From positions 7,796,452 to 7,860,451 of the forward strand of contig CM063294.1 of the NCBI GenBank assembly GCA_032173965.1: a stretch of DNA of 64,000 bases, written 5' to 3'. This DNA comes from Sitta carolinensis (lineage: Eukaryota > Chordata > Aves > Passeriformes > Sittidae). Of the stretch, positions 59,430 to 64,000 are shown one piece after another; position 1 is the stretch's first letter, and each line of letters starts with the position of its first letter. The position numbers and the translations under genes were made by a program. Below the pieces are notes generated by a model, which did not search any database, was not told where the DNA came from, and was given only the letters and a program-made list of their open reading frames with translations.

Positions 59430-59690
59430 AAACTCGAGTTTTTTAAATATTTGCTGAAGGTTTTGGCGGTGTAGTTACGGTTTTAAAGAAGGGATCCAGG
59501 CACGGATTGGGTGAAAATCAATTAACGCTCCTGAAAAGGCGGCGTTATCCTCGAGACCCTTGGGAAATGGATTTGTTTATCCAATATTGAATAATAACAT
59601 ACGGGCTATGCAGCTACTGCCAGCTCAGGATCCTGCAGCCAGCTCATTAGCCCCTCAAGGAGAACTTGAATATTCCTCTTTCCCCTTTTC
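59430..59690. other. candidate conserved non-coding block
   Basis: Unique sequence right of the 37-bp array with GGCGGTGTAGTTACGG, AATCAATTAACGCTCC and TATCCAATATTGAATAATAA. Texture suggests constraint, unproven. Confidence 0.25.
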
Positions 59691-60134
59691 CTGATGGGAA
59701 TAGTGAAGCAAAATGAGGGGAAATGACTTGCTAGGTGTTATCCAATTGCCCTGCCCTGGTTCCCGGTGTCCTGGGAAGAGCCAAGGATAAAGGACCTGAA
59801 AAGCAGAACAAAAGGAGACTCCAAACTTTCAACTTCACTTTTGTTTTCACACACAAGTTAACCAGAGGTAAGCAGAGCTCACATCTGATACCTGTATTTC
59901 CACTGGGAATTGTTGGCAGGGAAAATCGTGGGCCAGGTTACATAAATTGTGCAGGGGAAAAAAAAATAAATTAATTAAATAGCCCCAAGTGAGGTGCTTT
60001 GAGAGCTTGCAGGGGCAGAGTTCACATTCCCAGTGCCCTCCATCGTGCTGCACTCAGGGATGAAAGGAATGAAAAGGGAGACCTGAAATCAGGAAAATCT
60101 GTCACATTTTTTACCATAAAAGCCATGCTTCTGA

Positions 60135-60180
60135 AAGAAATGCTCAAGCTTTAACAGCCACGTCAAAATCTGAGGAGAAT
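60135..60180 (+). repeat. short dispersed repeat, copy 1 of 2
   Basis: AAATGCTCAAGCTTTAACAG and CCACGTCAAAATCTGAGGAG match 61455-61500 with a few changes, about 1.3 kb apart on the same strand. Class unknown. Confidence 0.55.
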
Positions 60181-61454
60181 CCCTGTGTTTCAGAGTTTTA
60201 ACCTGAGCAATGAAGAGTTTCCTCCCCAAATATCCCTGTCCATGGGATCTCCATCAGTGTGGAATGATGGAGCTGAGCAGGGCACAGAGCTCTGGGTATA
60301 ACTCAGACTTCTGCCCGTGAAAACTCTAATTTAGGGAGAGCAGGGGAATGTTGAGTGTTCCTGAGTGTTGGAAAAACCCTGGAGAACTTCCAAAGAGCAG
60401 CTGGGGTGTCTACACCCTTCTTTCCCCCTCAGCAGAGATTGCTCCCGGCTGGTGCCTTTGCTTGTTGCTCCCTATTTTCATTTCTTCCTTATGCTTCTTT
60501 TCCCACTGAAATCCCAGTTTCCAGCTCCTTGAAATCCTCCTGCCACCTTCCCGGAGAATGGCGGGAAAGGTTGAGTCTTCCTGTTTACCAGCAAAGAAAA
60601 TTCCTTCCTGGCCAGCCCCAGTTCCACCTCCTGGGCAGTGCAATTCACGTTCCTAATTGTTTTTCCAGGCAGAAGTGTAAAGACAACATTTTCACTCCTG
60701 CTGAAGGCACGAAAGGCAGGATGCAGAACATGAAAACATGTTTGGAATTCTTCCACTGCTTCGAGCATAAATCCTCCATCTCTGCGCTCATCACCATGTG
60801 AAAGGGCACTTTGTCCTGCTGTTTCCAGCTTTTTTTCCCTAATCCTATTCTTGGAGCAAGGGACAAATAAATAAATTAACCACTGCTCCTTCTTGCAGGG
60901 AAAATGGAGCTGGTGATGGATGCAGCTTGTTCTGGCAGCCCCATCCTGCAAAGCTTCTCCCAGTTTCCACTCCCAGCCAAGAAAACAGATCCTCATGTAG
61001 GAATTTTCTGGCTGGTTGCTTTTCCTTGGCTTTCCCTGAGCATCCAAAGGAGCCATCGTGAGTTTGGCATCGATTTCCTTGCTCTGCAAAATGCCAGAGG
61101 TGCTGGGGAGGGCTGAACATGCCAAACTCCGTGGAGAATGTGCAGGTCCTGTGCAAAATCCTCCTGCAGAGCTCTGCCAAAGCATCCTAGCCCTGCCCTC
61201 CTGTCCTAGACTCATCCCTGCCCCTGCTCAGAGCCCTCTGTGCAAGGGATGATGGTGATGAACAGGCACAAAAGTCAACTTGGCACCAATTCCCTGAGAT
61301 CCCAGCGGTCCCTGACAGCAGCAGAGTGTCCTGATGTTGCCACCGGGGTCAGGTGAGGGTGGATTCAATGCCAGAGGCTCTCCACGTGCATCCCTGGGCT
61401 GCTCCAGGACTCCCTGGAGCCAAACGAACTCCCCAGAGGCACAGAGGCTGTGCA

Positions 61455-61500
61455 AGAAACGCTCAAGGTTTAAAAACCACGTCAAAACCTGAGGAGAAAT
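61455..61500 (+). repeat. short dispersed repeat, copy 2 of 2
   Basis: AAACGCTCAAGGTTTAAAAA and CCACGTCAAAACCTGAGGAG; partner of 60135-60180. Confidence 0.55.
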
Positions 61501-62939
61501 GGAAATTTTACAAAAGAGGAGCAGCTGCCCAGGGAAGCACCAGAGATCTGGGGCTGGATTCCTTCCCTCCAGCACTTGTGCTGGAGAAGGTGCCCCTGGA
61601 TCCTCTGGGATTTTGTTTTCCTGGGCTATAAGCAGCTGGGAGATGGAACATCCAGGGATGCCCTGGGAGTGAGGGGGAGTTATTCTCTGACACACACAGA
61701 GCCCTCTTCTCTCGGCTTCCCCCATGAAATGCTCCCAAGGGAAGGCAGCTCCCAGTGGGAAAGGTGGCTCAGCACCTTTATTTAGAGCTCCTCTCTGGTT
61801 TTTGGAGCACCCACCCAGAGACTCCTCGTTTGTTCAGAGAACTGAGCAAAATCTGAGTTCCATCTCCCTCTGGCCACATCTGCCCTGGGGTATTTTTCTT
61901 CCAGTGCAATCCCTGGATTATTTCCAAGGATTTTGCACCTGGCTCAGCCACACATTTTCCTTTGCTAAGCAGCTCTCTGCTGATTAAACAGTCTGTTGTG
62001 GCTCACTGAGATTTTTATTTATTTTTTAAATAAATCGAAGGCTGATGAAGGAACAGAAAGAGTTTCAACTCCACCACACCCTCCCACACTGCAAAAATCC
62101 AACTTCCAGAACAGGCAGGGCTGGATAGCAGCAGCCCGAATTGAGGTGTGGCCAGGATTGGTCAACTTTTTCCCCAAAAAATGGGAGAAAAGGAATGAAC
62201 AGATCTCAGCAGAGATTTGGAGGAGCTGGGCTGGCTGTTCTCACTGGGATGGGAAGGAAGATCTGTTGCTGTGCCCCTAAAGCACTGCTGGGAACAGCCA
62301 GCTTGGCTCTCCAAACTCACCCAGGTCTCCTTCCCCCTTGGAGGAGGCAGCTGAGCAAGGTCCCTGCCTCCTCTCTTGAGGAGGAGCTCATCCAAAATGA
62401 TGCAACTCGAGGGGAAAAAACATCATTTATGGAGGCAAATTATGGACTAATTGCCCTGAACTGGGATGTGAAGAGCAGAGTGTTCTGAGTCCCACAGACC
62501 CCAGGGATGAGCAGCAGTCCATTGAGGTGTCAGCACAAGAGCCACACAGACACAGCTCTTCATGTTGGCAGCAGGAACAGCTTTAAAATATCTTTTTTTT
62601 TTTTTTTGGCTGGTAATGAATCTCTTGGGTAGAATAACTAACTTTGATTGTGTTTGCTTTGGTTCTCACGAAAGGGAAGGAGTTTTGAGCTGTTTTGGGC
62701 TGCTCCTGGTGATGGTCAGGCTCTGCAGCCCCTCTCTGGGAGGGGACTCAGGAGGAGGGAGGTGCCCTGGGCAGGGGCAGGACGTGCTCAGCTCCCTTCC
62801 CACACTGGAGATCCCCTGCAAAAAGGGTTGGGGTTGGTCCCTAGAACTGAGCCAAACCCCCATTTCACCTGCCAGCCAAAGAAACTTCCACCTTTGGAAT
62901 CATCAAAGATGCCCCTGGCTTGAGATGAGTCCCCCAGCC

Positions 62940-63190
62940 TTTGCTCTTGGTACATTTTAAATATAATGATGCATGATTGCCACTAATTAAACAAATCAGC
63001 CAGGCTGCCTTCATCAAAACCCTTTTGGGGAAGAAATTTTGTTTCTCAATTAGTCAGGAAAATACTGGCTCTATGGAAATTTAAATGCTGCTGGGGAAAA
63101 TTAATGCTCCTAGCTGATTACAGGCAGTAAATTAGAGCCTACTTAGTATTTTTTGTCGTGGTATCCAAAAATTTCAGGAGAAAAGACGGA
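62940..63190. other. candidate conserved non-coding block
   Basis: AT-rich unique DNA with many homeodomain-type cores (CACTAATTAAACAAATC, TCTCAATTAGTCAGG, AGCTGATTACAGGCAGTAAA). It is typical of long-range enhancers in gene-poor DNA. Inference from texture. Confidence 0.28.
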
Positions 63191-63470
63191 TAAATTTACA
63201 GATAGAAAACTCCTCCCAGTAACAGGCTGGCAAACTGGTTTGAGACTGGGATTGTGCTCTAGTCACTGGTGATGCCATTTTCACGCAGGTTTCCCACTGG
63301 CAACCAGCAGCACTGCAATGCCCAGAGGAATTTAAAATGTGATTTTCTCCCAGGTTGTCATTACTGGGACATGTCCCCTGCCATGGGAATGTTTAACTCA
63401 CCAAGTGGAGTTTAAGCCAGAATAAGATTTGCTGCTGCCTCAGCTTCCATAAGGGCTTATGGTAAATTTT

Positions 63471-63493
63471 TAATAATAATAATAATAATAATA

Positions 63494-63536
<43 letters not shown>

Positions 63537-63550
63537 GAACAATAATAATT
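63471..63550. repeat. AAT microsatellite
   Basis: About 25 AAT units with one ATAAATAAT and one GAAC interruption. A smaller AAT run lies at 18427-18444. Confidence 0.95.
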
Positions 63551-64000
63551 TTACTCTTAATATTGACGTTTTAAATGTATAAAGGCTGATGTAACATGTT
63601 GGATTTGACCAGGGAGGGGTTCGGGTTTATTTGGGAATCAATTTGTTGGCTTAAATATTTTTGTGTGAGTTTCTTACTTCACCTTCTCTATTTTTGATTG
63701 ATGCTGAACACACTGGTCCCAGCTCTGGCCTCCCAAACCTTTTAACTCACATCCAGTATGTTTGCAGCGTTAAACCTGAATTAACACTCAAAACTGCTGC
63801 CCTTGGTGCCCCTGTTTTCTCCCAAAATCCCCTCCAAACAGCAGGGGATCCCTAAAACATCAGCACCACTGCCAAGAAAACCAGCTGGAGGTCAGGAATG
63901 CTGGACCAGCGCTCCGGAGCCTCCCCCGTGCTGCGGAATTCCCAGCTGTGGCATCAGAGGTTCTGTGATTGATGAGTGCTCGGGGACAAGCCCCAGGCAC

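Larger units (their letters stand above)
59691..64000. other. intergenic to window end
   Basis: Unique DNA with the short dispersed repeat pair, a poly-T run at 62591-62607, the candidate non-coding block at 63 kb and the AAT microsatellite. Longest frame (245 codons, minus, 60478-61215) shows no domain. Confidence 0.5.

Overview
The window is from a bird nuclear genome. Evidence: many 3'-end fragments of the avian/reptilian CR1 LINE, one CR1 piece that still reads as reverse-transcriptase ORF, solo-LTR-like endogenous retroviral pieces, and one complete intronless beta-2 adrenergic receptor gene (ADRB2) in a CpG island. No bacterial features, CRISPR arrays or tRNAs were seen. A passerine is plausible from the LTRs and the minisatellite load, but that is inference.

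ADRB2 is the only protein-coding gene I can support. It lies on the minus strand (CDS 31739-32974, 411 codons). Around it I read a CCAAT box, a CRE-like site, a TATA-like box, a 13-codon upstream ORF in the leader, and a polyadenylation hexamer about 600 nt past the stop. The predicted transcript runs from about 33170 to about 31110. In vertebrates ADRB2 sits between HTR4 and SH3TC2; I find no exon of either, so the rest reads as intergenic DNA.

Left part (1-29.9 kb): unique sequence broken by CR1 fragments, an inverted pair of one LTR family (12.9 and 20.2 kb), and minisatellites with units of 9, 40, 17, 51, 26, 19, about 10 and about 28 bp. A CR1 ORF2 fragment lies at 25.9-26.6 kb. Centre (29.9-34 kb): the CpG island with ADRB2. 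Right part (34-64 kb): a second inverted LTR pair (36.6 and 47.6 kb, 615-616 bp each), a 500-bp AAAAT array, two GAGAAG arrays in inverted orientation (54.5 and 55.3 kb), a 37-bp minisatellite at 58.7-59.3 kb, an AAT microsatellite, and several AT-rich non-repetitive stretches that could be conserved regulatory DNA.

Most long open frames here are by-products: minisatellites whose unit leaves a frame open, CR1 or LTR sequence, or the antisense of ADRB2. I found no clearly new multi-gene system. The observations most worth checking are the ADRB2 leader ORF and C-terminal tail, the inverted repeat architectures, and the density of minisatellites.
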